DNA of 64,000 bases from Fibrisoma montanum (GCF_003583365.1 NZ_QXED01000002.1:62001-126000), one strand, 5' to 3'. Counted from the first letter of the stretch, positions 33,889-43,238 are shown. Numbers and translations are program-made. Notes: generated by a model from the letters alone, not told the origin.

Positions 33889-34617
33889 ATGTACGCCAAT
33901 CCGGGTAAATACTTGCCTATTCTAGTTGTGAAACACCCTCTGTATTCATTCGGGCACAATACCATATTGCCCGACGTACCGGTTGAGAAACCCATTCCAT
34001 TACCGCCCGTCGAAGCACCCCCAACGGTCAATACGGTCCGTGACTTACCCCCGGTGGTTATGCCTGACGCTGAGGTTGTGGAGGACGTACTGCCACCAAC
34101 CACCGACGAGCTGGCCGACGCAACGCCTGGCGATCAGACGGCCGAAGGCACCGGCGACGTCGAAGTGATTCAGGCACCGGAAGGTAACGTACTAACCGTA
34201 GTAGAAAAGACCGCTAAAGCAGTAGGGGGCATTAGCCAAAAGCTTATGATCAGCATTCTGCTCTGGATTCTGACGCAACCCAGTCATGGCCAAACGTTTA
34301 TTAACACGGTAAAGGAACCTGCATTTCCGGGCGGACAAAAAGCATTGACCAATTATATGCGTCAACAGGTACGGTATCCAAAAGCTGCCGAACAAGCTGG
34401 CGTTAGGGGCCGAGTTTTTGCGTCATTTGTTATTGATACGCTCGGCTTTGTGGATATATCCACCATAAAAATTTTAAAAGGATTAGGGTATGGATGCGAT
34501 GAAGAGGCCGTTCGGGTAATTCGCCACATGCCGCGTTGGACACCAGGAACAAATTCTGGAAAAGTTTGGGCGGTACTTTATAATTTACCCATTTACTTTC
34601 CTGTCCGCCAGGAGTAA
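33889..34617 (+). CDS. Chimeric TonB-like protein lacking the N-terminal anchor
   Basis: 242 residues from the ATG at 33889. Residues 1-26 are unrelated to TonB anchors. Residues 27-111 repeat the linker of the upstream TonB almost exactly. Next comes a hydrophobic stretch (LMISILLWILTQPSHGQ) that looks like a signal peptide, then a TonB C-terminal domain (EPAFPGGQKALTNYMRQQVR, GCDEEAVRVIRHMP). I infer that a linker fragment was pasted in front of a small periplasmic TonB-C protein whose own start may be the ATG at 34246. Whether the long form is made is unknown. Confidence 0.6.
   Translation: MYANPGKYLPILVVKHPLYSFGHNTILPDVPVEKPIPLPPVEAPPTVNTVRDLPPVVMPDAEVVEDVLPPTTDELADATPGDQTAEGTGDVEVIQAPEGNVLTVVEKTAKAVGGISQKLMISILLWILTQPSHGQTFINTVKEPAFPGGQKALTNYMRQQVRYPKAAEQAGVRGRVFASFVIDTLGFVDISTIKILKGLGYGCDEEAVRVIRHMPRWTPGTNSGKVWAVLYNLPIYFPVRQE
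33968..34220. repeat. Direct repeat copy 2 (tonB linker duplicate)
   Basis: Second copy of the 253-bp tonB linker segment at a constant 1,330-bp offset. The two copies flank the A+T-rich Imm8 gene. Confidence 0.9.
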
Positions 34618-34670
34618 GTAGTTTGGCGATCTGCAAGGTCAATGCAGTTGGGGGAGGAAGCGAAAGGCCG

Positions 34671-34678
34671 TACCTTTG
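34671..34678 (+). promoter_or_regulatory. -7 box of nspC, very close to the start codon
   Basis: TACCTTTG fits TAnnTTTG exactly and ends only 4 bp before the ATG at 34683. Transcription would then begin at or next to the start codon, giving a leaderless or nearly leaderless mRNA. Confidence 0.45.
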
Positions 34679-34682
34679 CAGC

Positions 34683-35831
34683 ATGAATACGACCTTACGC
34701 GAAAACGTCCATACATTTCCATCCCCCTGTTTTGTTCTCGACGAAGCGAAACTGCGCCAGAATCTTGAATTAATAAACGGCGTGCAGCAGGCGGCCGGGG
34801 TGCAGATCATTCTGGCTCTCAAGGCTTTCTCCATGTTCAGCGCCTTTCCGATTGTGCACGAATACCTGAGCGGGGCAACGGCCAGTTCGCTGAATGAGAT
34901 CAAGCTCGTCAACGACTACATGGGTGTGAAAGCGCACACGTACATCCCGGCTTACCGCGACGATGAATTTGACGACGTACTGGAACGTAGCAGTCACCTT
35001 ACGTTCAACTCGTGGAGCCAGTGGGAGCGGTTTGGGGCGCGGGCCGTGGCAGCCGGGATTTCGTGCGGTATCCGCGTCAATCCGCAGTACTCGGAGGTGG
35101 CCACGGATATGTACAATCCCTGCGTGCCCGGTTCGCGGCTGGGCGTCACGCGCGACCACCTGCCCGATCAGTTGCCGGGAGGTCTCGAAGGAATTCACTT
35201 TCACACCCTCTGCGAAAACGATTCGTTCACCCTCGAACGTACGCTCGAAGCCCTCGAAAGTCGTTTCGGCGATCTGCTGCATCAGGCCAGCTGGGTAAAT
35301 CTGGGCGGTGGCCACCTGATGACCCGCGAAGGCTACGACATCAATCACCTGATTGGCTTACTGACGGCCTTTCGTGAAAAATACAACGTTCACGTCATTA
35401 TGGAACCCGGCTCGGCCATTGCCTGGCAAACGGGCGTACTGGTTTCGACGGTGCTGGACGTATTTAACAGCCAGGGGATCGACGTCGCGGTGCTTGATAC
35501 GTCGTTTGCGGCCCATATGCCCGATACGCTCGAAATGCCCTACAAACCCCGGATTGTTGGGGCCTACCACGAACCGGTTGCCGACAAACCGACATACCGG
35601 CTGGGGGGCATGACCTGTCTGGCTGGCGACTTCATGGGAGACTACTCGTTTGACGAACCGCTGGCCGTAGGCGACAGGCTGATTTTCGACGACATGATTC
35701 ACTATACGATGGTGAAAACCACTACGTTCAACGGGGTAGGGCTGCCGGCCATCGGCATCTGGAAACCGGAGAATTCATTTCAACTGATACGGTCGTACGG
35801 CTACGAAAGCTTTAAAGATCGGCTCAGCTGA
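34683..35831 (+). CDS. nspC: Carboxynorspermidine decarboxylase
   Basis: 382 residues of the alanine-racemase-fold, PLP-dependent family. The PLP lysine is in QIILALKAFSMF. GIHFHTLCENDSF, WVNLGGGHLMTREGYD, MEPGSAIAWQTG, and the active-site Cys region GGMTCLAGDFMGDYSFD are standard for NspC. It decarboxylates carboxynorspermidine or carboxyspermidine to the polyamine. The ATG at 34683 is the first that fits; a TTG at 34623 lies upstream of the -7 box. It completes the pathway begun by the synthase at 31138. Confidence 0.93.
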   Translation: MNTTLRENVHTFPSPCFVLDEAKLRQNLELINGVQQAAGVQIILALKAFSMFSAFPIVHEYLSGATASSLNEIKLVNDYMGVKAHTYIPAYRDDEFDDVLERSSHLTFNSWSQWERFGARAVAAGISCGIRVNPQYSEVATDMYNPCVPGSRLGVTRDHLPDQLPGGLEGIHFHTLCENDSFTLERTLEALESRFGDLLHQASWVNLGGGHLMTREGYDINHLIGLLTAFREKYNVHVIMEPGSAIAWQTGVLVSTVLDVFNSQGIDVAVLDTSFAAHMPDTLEMPYKPRIVGAYHEPVADKPTYRLGGMTCLAGDFMGDYSFDEPLAVGDRLIFDDMIHYTMVKTTTFNGVGLPAIGIWKPENSFQLIRSYGYESFKDRLS

Positions 35832-35924
35832 TAGTTGGTGGTTGCTAATATTCCGCTATCACCGGCAACATTTCACCTATACAGGAGCGTTTGAGAGTAA
35901 ATACCCAATCGTAAATTTTTATTT

Positions 35925-37337
35925 ATGCTGTCGACCGTATTGCTTGGCCTTGCCTTGGTGTTCGCTCGTGAACCACAGGCTGACCAGACTGCTCAACTCC
36001 AGAATCAGCTAAACAAAGGTGCGGGTAAAACCGTAACCTTCCCGGTCGGTACGTTCACAGTCCGGACGCTGAAAGTACCCAAGAATACCCGCCTGACCAT
36101 TGGCCCAAAAACTATAATCAAAGGCGCGCCTATGAGTACGCCGGTGCCGGTACTTGAATTACAATCGGGCGTTAAACTGGCCGGAGGGGGACTGATTCAC
36201 GGTAACCGCACGAAACGGACGCGGGGCACGGGAATTCTCGTTCACGCCTGCAATGGGGTAAGCATCAACGGCATACGCATTCAGGAAGTAGCCGAACAGG
36301 GCTTACAGGTATCGGGCTCTAAAAATATCACACTCACTAACGTGCAGGTCAATGGCTGCGGGCTGAAGGGGATTGATCAGTATCAGGGTATCAACATCGT
36401 GATTACCCAGAACGTGAAAATAACGGGCTGCCGGGTCGAAAATGCCCAGCACGGTATCCAGTGGTGGGGCGACGATACGAACGGCTGGTGCGAAAACATT
36501 CAGATCAGCGGTAACCGCGTCCGGCGCGTAGGCGGGGGAGGCATCTGGGGTAACCGGGGCCGAAACGTCACGGTCTCTACCAATACGGTTGAGATCTGCG
36601 GGGACGTAGGCGTTGATTTTGAACACAGTCAGAACTGCAAAGCAATCAATAATACCGTTCGGGACGTGAAAAACTACGGGTTGGCCGTCTTCTTCGCCAG
36701 TGAGGGCATTACGTTCACGAATAACCGGGTGACACAGGGATTGACTTCCGGCCACGGCATTGGGTTGCTGGGCGATGGGCTCAGTAAGAAAATTTCGTTC
36801 ATCGGCGGCAGCATCAACACGAAAGGTGCCGCTGCATGTGGCCTGACGACGATCGGTACGAACGTAGCGCAGGACGTACTGGTTCAGGGTGTCCGGATCG
36901 TTACAGAGGGTTCGGGCGGCATACCCATCCGAATAATCGACAACAACGAGTTCCGCATTATTAACAACCCGTTGATTTCCGGGGCAAATCCGGCCGGCGT
37001 CAGCCTCGAAGGCTCAAGCCGCAGCGTGGTCGAAGGCAACGTTATTGTTCATCGGGGCGTTGACAAATCACAGCTGGGCGAACGGGGTGGCATCTTCGTA
37101 TTCTGGCGCTCGCCTGAATTTCCGTCGCAGAACAACCGCATTGCCGACAACACCATCCGTGGGTACCGGACAGGCATCAACGACGAATGCTGGGGGAACA
37201 ACAACTCGAACAACGTATTTGAAAATAATACGACCCCAAATCTGGTACACCGGGGGGCCGGAGGAGCCTGGGGTGGGAAGGCCGTTCAGAATCGTACGGC
37301 TGCCCGGGTAGCCGCGCCGGTTGAAATCAAGCAATAA
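35925..37337 (+). CDS. Secreted right-handed beta-helix protein
   Basis: 470 residues with a short signal peptide (MLSTVLLGLALVFA). The rest is a series of about 22-residue Asn/Gly/Val-rich coils, for example VSGSKNITLTNVQVNGCG and ISGNRVRRVGGGGIWG, typical of the parallel beta-helix fold. Such proteins are often polysaccharide lyases or epimerases, but I could not identify catalytic residues. The C-terminal 20 residues lose the repeat pattern. The neighbouring UDP-sugar genes would fit a polysaccharide role, which is inference. Confidence 0.8.
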   Translation: MLSTVLLGLALVFAREPQADQTAQLQNQLNKGAGKTVTFPVGTFTVRTLKVPKNTRLTIGPKTIIKGAPMSTPVPVLELQSGVKLAGGGLIHGNRTKRTRGTGILVHACNGVSINGIRIQEVAEQGLQVSGSKNITLTNVQVNGCGLKGIDQYQGINIVITQNVKITGCRVENAQHGIQWWGDDTNGWCENIQISGNRVRRVGGGGIWGNRGRNVTVSTNTVEICGDVGVDFEHSQNCKAINNTVRDVKNYGLAVFFASEGITFTNNRVTQGLTSGHGIGLLGDGLSKKISFIGGSINTKGAAACGLTTIGTNVAQDVLVQGVRIVTEGSGGIPIRIIDNNEFRIINNPLISGANPAGVSLEGSSRSVVEGNVIVHRGVDKSQLGERGGIFVFWRSPEFPSQNNRIADNTIRGYRTGINDECWGNNNSNNVFENNTTPNLVHRGAGGAWGGKAVQNRTAARVAAPVEIKQ

Positions 37338-37340
37338 AAA

Positions 37341-37371
37341 AAACCTGCGCACAACATGGCCCGCAGGTTTT
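37341..37371. terminator. Bidirectional intrinsic terminator
   Basis: AAACCTGCG (37341-37349) pairs with CGCAGGTTT (37362-37370). An A run precedes and T residues follow, between the converging beta-helix and UXS genes. Confidence 0.75.
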
Positions 37372-37455
37372 CATCAGACAGCTAAAGGTGTACTGCACAA
37401 GGCAGTTACTGCCGTAAAAGTACAAATTTTTTTTACAAGAACGTCACGTATTGGG

Positions 37456-38436
37456 TTATTTCTTCACAAACTCGCGGTGATACGCAGCGCGGTATAACTC
37501 CTCTTCCGGCAGGCTTTTGAAGTAGTCGTATGTGATACGTAATCCTTCCGCCCGTGCCACCTGCGGCTCCCAGCCAAGAATAGCTTTAGCCTTGGTAATG
37601 TCCGGCTGTCGCTGTTTGGGATCGTCCTGCGGCAGTGGTTTAAACACCAGCTTCTGCGACGTACCGGTCAGTTTGATAATTTCTTCGCCAAACTCTTTGA
37701 TCGTGATCTCCGACGGGTTGCCGATGTTGACCGGGTAGGGGTGGTCGCTCAGCAGCAGCCGGTAAATGCCTTCAACCAGGTCGTCGACGTAGCAGAATGA
37801 ACGCGTCTGGCTGCCATCGCCGAATACGGTCAGGTCTTCGCCCCGCAACGCCTGACCAATGAAAGCCGGCAGCACACGGCCGTCGTTCAGCCGCATCCGC
37901 GGGCCATAGGTATTGAAGATCCGGACAATCCGGGTTTCCAGTCCGTGGTACGTATGGTAGGCCATAGTCATGGCTTCCTGGAACCGCTTGGCTTCGTCGT
38001 ATACCCCACGCGGACCAACCGGGTTTACATTGCCCCAATAATCTTCATTCTGGGGGTGAACGGTCGGATCGCCGTACACTTCGGAGGTGGATGCAATCAG
38101 CACGCGGGCGCCTTTTACCCGCGCCAGACCAAGGCAGTTGTGAATACCCAGCGAACCGACTTTGAGGGTCTGAATCGGAATTTTCAGGTAGTCGATCGGG
38201 CTGGCCGGGGAAGCAAAGTGCAGGATATAATCCAGTTCGCCCGGTACGTGAATGAACTTGGAAACGTCGTGGTGGTAGAATTCGAAGTTCGGCAGGTGAA
38301 ACAGGTGCTCGATGTTGCGGATGTCGCCCGTAATGAGGTTGTCCATCGCAATGACGTGGTATCCTTCCCTGATAAATCGGTCGCACAGGTGCGAGCCCAG
38401 AAAACCGGCCCCGCCGGTAATTAAAACGCGCTTCAT
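37456..38436 (-). CDS. UDP-glucuronate decarboxylase (UDP-xylose synthase)
   Basis: 326 residues, extended SDR. NAD motif [16 protein letters not shown], then [20 protein letters not shown] and [20 protein letters not shown], both specific for UXS. The active site is STSEVYGDP and [10 protein letters not shown] (Tyr-x3-Lys), and [17 protein letters not shown] follows. It converts UDP-glucuronate to UDP-xylose for surface polysaccharide. It lies 99 bp downstream of ugd, which makes its substrate, and both are on the same strand. Confidence 0.93.
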   Translation of the reverse strand: MKRVLITGGAGFLGSHLCDRFIREGYHVIAMDNLITGDIRNIEHLFHLPNFEFYHHDVSKFIHVPGELDYILHFASPASPIDYLKIPIQTLKVGSLGIHNCLGLARVKGARVLIASTSEVYGDPTVHPQNEDYWGNVNPVGPRGVYDEAKRFQEAMTMAYHTYHGLETRIVRIFNTYGPRMRLNDGRVLPAFIGQALRGEDLTVFGDGSQTRSFCYVDDLVEGIYRLLLSDHPYPVNIGNPSEITIKEFGEEIIKLTGTSQKLVFKPLPQDDPKQRQPDITKAKAILGWEPQVARAEGLRITYDYFKSLPEEELYRAAYHREFVKK

Positions 38437-38535
38437 TGATAAGGTTTATGGTTCATACATACAGTTTACGGCACACAGCGTACGAACAGCGCTGGAGGCT
38501 GCCAACCGTACACTATGTACCGTATCCGTAATAGC

Positions 38536-39867
38536 TTATACTTTCTGTTCGACCGATACGTTGACGGCTTCGCGACCGATGCTGTAATACGTATAGCCCA
38601 GTTCGCGCATCTGGTCAACTTCATACACGTTCCGGCCGTCGAAAATCACTTTATTCTTCAGCAGCAGGTTCATCTTGTCGAAGTCCGGCGTACGGAACAG
38701 CGGCCACTCAGTCATGATCACCAGCGCGTCGGCATCGTCGAGGGCTGCGTAAGACGTGTGGGCGTAGGTAATCTGGTTGCCCAGGATATTCCGTACGTTT
38801 TCCATCGCTTCGGGGTCGTAGGCAGTCACCTTCGCCCCCGCTTCGAGCAGGGCCTTGATGTTGTCCAGGGCCGGAGCTTCGCGGATGTCGTCGGTGTATG
38901 GCTTGAACGCCAGGCCCCATACGGCGATGGTCTTGCCGCGCAGGTTGCCGTCGAAATGCTCAACGATCTGCGGAATCAGTTTCGTTTTCTGTGAATAGTT
39001 AACCTGCATCACCGACTTCAGCACTTTGAAATCGTACTGGTAGTCCTGGGCCGTTTTGGCCAGCGCCTGAACGTCTTTCGGGAAGCAGCTACCGCCGTAG
39101 CCAATGCCCGCAAACAGGAACCGCTTGCCGATCCGGCTGTCGGTACCGATACCCCGACGGATGTCGTCGACGTTGGCACCTACCCGCTCGCACAGGTTGG
39201 CGATTTCGTTCATGAACGTAATTTTGGTGGCCAGGAACGCATTGGCAGCATACTTGGTCATTTCGGCCGAACGCTCGTCCATAAAAATGACCGGGTTGCC
39301 TTGCCGAACCAGCGGAGCGTAAAGGCGGTTCATTACCCCTTTGGCGCGTTCGGAGCGAGTACCGATCACAACGCGGTCGGGTTTCATGAAGTCTTCAACC
39401 GCTACGCCTTCGCGCAGGAATTCCGGGTTCGATACGACATCAAACTCAACCTTGGCGTTGTCGGCAATGTGAGCGTGTACTTTTTCGGCCGTTCCGACGG
39501 GTACGGTACTTTTGTCTACTACCACCACGTACTGGTTGAGGATCGGGCCGAGGTCGCTGGCCACTTTCAGGATGTACTTCAGATCGGCTGAGCCGTCTTC
39601 GCCTGGAGGGGTGGGCAGCGCCAGAAAGATCACTTCGGCCCCTTTGATTCCCTCGACCAGATCGGTCGTAAATTTCAGGCGGCCTTCTTCCACGTTACGA
39701 TGGAACAGCACGTCCAGACCCGGTTCGTAAATGGGGATGATCCCGTTGTTAAGTTTTTCGACTTTACGCTCGTCAATGTCAACACACGTAACCTGGTTGC
39801 CAGTCTCCGCGAAACAAGTCCCAGTGACAAGCCCCACGTATCCGGTTCCTACGACTGCTAATTTCAT
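38536..39867 (-). CDS. ugd: UDP-glucose 6-dehydrogenase
   Basis: 443 residues. An N-terminal NAD domain (MKLAVVGTGYVGLVTGTCFA), DKSTVPVGTAEKV, NPEFLREGVAVEDF, the nucleophile Cys in FAGIGYGGSCFPKDVQAL, and a C-terminal domain with WGLAFKPYTDDIREAPA. It oxidises UDP-glucose twice to UDP-glucuronate. With the next gene it forms a two-step route to UDP-xylose. No glycosyltransferases are adjacent. Confidence 0.95.
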   Translation of the reverse strand: MKLAVVGTGYVGLVTGTCFAETGNQVTCVDIDERKVEKLNNGIIPIYEPGLDVLFHRNVEEGRLKFTTDLVEGIKGAEVIFLALPTPPGEDGSADLKYILKVASDLGPILNQYVVVVDKSTVPVGTAEKVHAHIADNAKVEFDVVSNPEFLREGVAVEDFMKPDRVVIGTRSERAKGVMNRLYAPLVRQGNPVIFMDERSAEMTKYAANAFLATKITFMNEIANLCERVGANVDDIRRGIGTDSRIGKRFLFAGIGYGGSCFPKDVQALAKTAQDYQYDFKVLKSVMQVNYSQKTKLIPQIVEHFDGNLRGKTIAVWGLAFKPYTDDIREAPALDNIKALLEAGAKVTAYDPEAMENVRNILGNQITYAHTSYAALDDADALVIMTEWPLFRTPDFDKMNLLLKNKVIFDGRNVYEVDQMRELGYTYYSIGREAVNVSVEQKV

Positions 39868-40244
39868 ATAGAGTTATTTGATAAAGCTTTCTATCGTTGG
39901 TAAAAGCGCTCAGGTTTCTTGAGCAGATGCTACAAAAATAGGAGTTTTTTAATAATCGCCTACGGATAGAGCTGAATAGTGACTCACCGGTAGCTTGTTC
40001 AGCACTATCTAAACCAGTACGATGTATAGTGTCTTTCAGGACAACTGATACGGTTTGTCAAAGTTACCGTTTTTTTAGAAATGTTAATAGATGATCAAGT
40101 GAAAAATTTTCTGGACGGTTAGCACCTGAATTTTAAAACTTTGCCATCCGTTTTGTCGTATTAGAAGTTAGGTAAGAAGCGGTTGGATTTTACCGACAAA
40201 AAGACGAACTTACAGATAATTCACTTCATCAGATTTTCAGATTT
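39868..40244. other. 377-bp divergent promoter region
   Basis: A+T-rich DNA between ugd and the acyl-CoA dehydrogenase. It has a minus-strand -7 box for ugd and an ACTTTGCC stretch near 40140 that could belong to a weaker promoter of the rightward gene. No open frame or structured RNA was recognised. Confidence 0.6.
39933..39940 (-). promoter_or_regulatory. -7 box of ugd
   Basis: TATTTTTG on the minus strand matches TAnnTTTG, about 65 bp upstream of the start at 39867. Confidence 0.45.
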
Positions 40245-41396
40245 ATGGTTAGCGAAATTGTAGAAAACCAAGTAGACACTACACAATTAATTGCTCAGTC
40301 GGTACGGGAGTTGAGTGAACGGTTAATTCGTCCGAATGTACGGCAGTGGGACGAAGAGCAGCATTTCCCGGCCGATCTGTTCCGGCACCTGGGCGAACAG
40401 GGTCTCCTGGGGATGCTGGTACCGACCGAATATGGGGGTACCGGCCTGGGCTACCGCGAATACGTTACGGCCATTGCCGAACTGGCCCGGGTCGATGGGT
40501 CGGTGGGGCTGTCGATGGCGGCTCATAATTCACTTTGCACCAACCATATTTTATTATTCGGTAACGAAACCCAGAAGCAAACGTACCTGCCCCGCCTGGC
40601 TACGGGCGAATGGATTGGGGCCTGGGGCCTGACCGAACCCAATACCGGCTCCGACGCGGGCAATATGCGGACTACGGCCGTGCGGGTGGGAGATGAATGG
40701 GTGCTGAATGGGGCAAAAAACTTCATTACCCACGGCAAAACCGGCCATGTAGCGGTGGTAATCGCCCGGACGGGTGAACCCAATACGTCGCGCAACGCCA
40801 CTGCCTTCATCGTCGAGCGGGGAACGCCCGGCTTTCAGGGGGGGCGTAAGGAAGACAAGCTTGGGATGCGGGCATCCGAAACGGCCGAAATGCTGTTTGA
40901 GGATTGCCGGATTCCGGATAGTCAGCGCCTGGGCGAGGTTGGGGATGGCTTTGTGCAGTCGCTGAAAGTACTGGACGGGGGGCGGATTTCTATTGCAGCC
41001 CTGAGTCTGGGTATTGCCCAGGGGGCCTACGAGGCTGCGCTTCAGTATGCGCAGGAGCGCCGGCAGTTTGGCCAGCCGATTGCCAGCTTTCAGGCGATCG
41101 CGTTTAAGCTGGCCGATCTGGCAACGGACATTGAAGCCTCCCGGCTGCTGACGTTCCAGGCCGCCGATCTGAAAGACCAGGGAAAAACCACTACGAAAGA
41201 ATCGGCTATGGCCAAGCTGTTTGCGTCTGAAACAGCCGTAAAGGTAGCCAACGAAGCTGTTCAGATTTTCGGTGGCTACGGCTACGTAAAAGACTTCCCG
41301 GTGGAAAAGTTTTACCGGGATGCGAAGCTCTGCACGATTGGTGAAGGAACCAGTGAAATCCAGAAACTGGTGATCTCGCGGCAGATTTTGAAATAG
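40245..41396 (+). CDS. Acyl-CoA dehydrogenase
   Basis: 383 residues, normal length. [15 protein letters not shown] binds FAD and substrate. The middle domain has [15 protein letters not shown], and the C-terminal helical domain carries [20 protein letters not shown]. The catalytic base is the Glu of [15 protein letters not shown], in the short-chain/branched-chain position. It oxidises acyl-CoA to enoyl-CoA and passes electrons to ETF. Chain-length preference cannot be read by eye. It is not in an operon with other beta-oxidation genes. Confidence 0.93.
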   Translation: MVSEIVENQVDTTQLIAQSVRELSERLIRPNVRQWDEEQHFPADLFRHLGEQGLLGMLVPTEYGGTGLGYREYVTAIAELARVDGSVGLSMAAHNSLCTNHILLFGNETQKQTYLPRLATGEWIGAWGLTEPNTGSDAGNMRTTAVRVGDEWVLNGAKNFITHGKTGHVAVVIARTGEPNTSRNATAFIVERGTPGFQGGRKEDKLGMRASETAEMLFEDCRIPDSQRLGEVGDGFVQSLKVLDGGRISIAALSLGIAQGAYEAALQYAQERRQFGQPIASFQAIAFKLADLATDIEASRLLTFQAADLKDQGKTTTKESAMAKLFASETAVKVANEAVQIFGGYGYVKDFPVEKFYRDAKLCTIGEGTSEIQKLVISRQILK

Positions 41397-41411
41397 AAAC
41401 GTAACAAAAGA

Positions 41412-41463
41412 AGGAGGGAGTAAAGGAGAACGGACAACATCCATTCTTCCCTTACTCCCTCCT
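41412..41463. terminator. Bidirectional hairpin
   Basis: The 12-bp arm 41412-41423 (AGGAGGGAGTAA) pairs with 41452-41463. T residues follow on the plus strand. Convergent genes flank it. Confidence 0.65.
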
Positions 41464-41481
41464 CCTTTTATGCGTCTTTAT

Positions 41482-41724
41482 CTACACCGTCCGGCGAGAG
41501 CCTTTTATCAGCGCGGCAATACCGAGAATAATAACAGCACCAACGAACGACGTCAGAATATTGTCCAGAAGACCAGATGAGCGGCCGAAGATCCAGCCAC
41601 CTACAAAACCACCGGCGATACCAAGCAGGATTTCAACCAGCAGTGAGAACGAAAAGCGTTTGAAGACGAGGTCAGCCAGCCAGCCGGCAATGGCACCTAC
41701 CAGGATTGAAACTAAGATACCCAT
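41482..41724 (-). CDS. GlsB/YeaQ/YmgE-type small membrane protein
   Basis: 80 residues from the ATG at 41724; a longer frame to 41769 exists but the family starts at MGILVSILVGAIAGWLADLV. Three hydrophobic helices and Gly-rich motifs (GIAGGFVGGWIFG) match the transglycosylase-associated family. Members are induced by stress and lie in the inner membrane; their exact function is not settled. Convergent with the acyl-CoA dehydrogenase. Confidence 0.88.
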   Translation of the reverse strand: MGILVSILVGAIAGWLADLVFKRFSFSLLVEILLGIAGGFVGGWIFGRSSGLLDNILTSFVGAVIILGIAALIKGSRRTV

Positions 41725-41790
41725 GATTGTATAACGTTGAGTGAAACATGTTTGAAAACACCTATACAACCAGCGTATTTTAAATTTGTT

Positions 41791-42561
41791 TTAGCTCCGC
41801 AGACCAATTACTGCGAGCATTCGGCCAGTCTGTCCTTTTTCAGCGCGGAATGAGTAATAATCGTCATTGTTCAGCACCGTCGAGAACGTAGAAATACTGA
41901 TCTGCGCCGTAGGTATTCCGAAGTCGACGAGCGGCTTGGTATTGGCCGATTTCAGGTTAATGTAGATCTTCTCCGTATAAGGATCAATCCGCTTGAACTC
42001 GGCGGCAAACTGCTCGGCCACCTCGGGGCCAACTTCAAAAGCTGTTTCGTCGATGCAGGTGCCCACGTACGCGTAGCAGGTACTGCCTTTTGTACCGAAT
42101 GCGGTTTGCATGGCTTCCAGGGTTTTAACAACGATGCCCCCTACGGTCCCCCGCCAGCCGGCGTGAATGGCAGCAACGGCCTGGTTTTCCTGATCATATA
42201 CCAGAATAGGAACGCAGTCGGCAACGGTTACGCCCAGAAACGTATTCGGCTCATTGGTAATCAAAGCATCGTAGCCTTCATAGCGGCCCGGCCCGGTAAC
42301 GGTCAGGACCTCTGTGCCGTGGACCTGGTGTGACGAAGCGAACCGGTCCGGGTCGACACCCAGCGCGTCGAAAAAGCGTCGGCGATTTTCGTCGACATGG
42401 GCCGGATCGTCGGCCGTGTTGATGCCGAGGTTGAGGGAAGCAAACGGCCACTGGCTAACCCCCCCGTGTCGGGTGCTCTCTGCCGCCACAACCGTATGGA
42501 TTGAGGCAAAGATGGCAGGAACGCGGAAAAAAGGGCCATTGATGGCGGTTGATGGCAGCAT
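41791..42561 (-). CDS. pgeF: Peptidoglycan editing factor PgeF (multicopper-oxidase-like, DUF152)
   Basis: 256 residues. Conserved blocks are STRHGGVSQWPFASLNLG, SHQVHGTEV, VTVADCVPILVYD and IHAGWRGTVGGIV, whose His/Cys residues bind zinc in the family. EKGQTGRMLAVIGL is the C-terminus. PgeF hydrolyses mis-incorporated residues in muropeptide precursors, and relatives also have purine nucleoside phosphorylase activity. The ATG at 42561 is clear. Confidence 0.9.
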   Translation of the reverse strand: MLPSTAINGPFFRVPAIFASIHTVVAAESTRHGGVSQWPFASLNLGINTADDPAHVDENRRRFFDALGVDPDRFASSHQVHGTEVLTVTGPGRYEGYDALITNEPNTFLGVTVADCVPILVYDQENQAVAAIHAGWRGTVGGIVVKTLEAMQTAFGTKGSTCYAYVGTCIDETAFEVGPEVAEQFAAEFKRIDPYTEKIYINLKSANTKPLVDFGIPTAQISISTFSTVLNNDDYYSFRAEKGQTGRMLAVIGLRS

Positions 42562-42786
42562 GTATATCTGAGTTTGAGTGCGTCAATGGCCATACAACGC
42601 AAGATGACCCGTAGACCGTTCGCTCATGCATACAGACTTTCGTCCGTTTATCAAGTCTGGTAACCGTCCCGGTAGTTTGTAATGCAAGGTACCCGGTTTT
42701 GCTTCTACCTTTGATTCATCAATCAGGCAGAAAAAGATTGATCCATTTCAACAACTGATGTTCAACCTTCTTACACAACAAATACG

Positions 42787-43185
42787 ATGAAAACGCTCAT
42801 TAACACCTTCGCTCTTGCTCTTGCTTTAAGCACAGCCACCTTCGCCAATCCCGTTGAGATCAAAGCGCCGACCCGCCCGACGGCTCCCGCAACCTACCAG
42901 GTAGGTATGTTTTCGTCCGTTGACGGCACTCGCTTGAACGTCATCGTCGATAAAGCGTCCGGCGGACACGTCGACATCCGGCTGAAAGAAGCCGACGGTA
43001 CGGTGCTGTACAGCCAGCACGTCGGCAAAAAAGAAGCAACGCTCCGCGTAAAACTGAATGTGAGCGAACTGCCCGATGGCGACTACCTCGTTGAAGTGAC
43101 CAACGGCGTTGAAACCATTACGAAGAACATTACCCTGTCCACCAAAACGCCGGTTGAACCCGTGCGTACCGTTTCGATGAATTAA
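42787..43185 (+). CDS. Small secreted beta-rich protein of unknown function
   Basis: 132 residues. Signal peptide MKTLINTFALALALSTATFA, then a single predicted beta-sandwich domain (YQVGMFSSVDGTRLNVIVDK, GHVDIRLKEADGTVLYSQHV, LPDGDYLVEVTNGVETITKN). The pattern resembles small secreted proteins with a Por-secretion-like fold, but there is no catalytic motif or recognisable sorting tail. A strong terminator follows. It was probably made as a single-gene unit. Confidence 0.8.
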   Translation: MKTLINTFALALALSTATFANPVEIKAPTRPTAPATYQVGMFSSVDGTRLNVIVDKASGGHVDIRLKEADGTVLYSQHVGKKEATLRVKLNVSELPDGDYLVEVTNGVETITKNITLSTKTPVEPVRTVSMN

Positions 43186-43208
43186 TTGAAAGTTGGTCCT
43201 AAATCCTT

Positions 43209-43238
43209 ACCCCGTTCGTAGCCGGACGGGGTTTTTTG
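43209..43238 (+). terminator. Intrinsic terminator of the small secreted protein gene
   Basis: ACCCCGT (43209-43215) pairs with ACGGGGT (43226-43232) and is followed by T residues to 43237. Confidence 0.85.

Noticed and set aside
38515-38994. 159-residue plus-strand frame opposite ugd
   Set aside because: Antisense shadow of a gene with complete UDP-glucose dehydrogenase motifs; such shadows are common opposite moderately G+C-rich genes.
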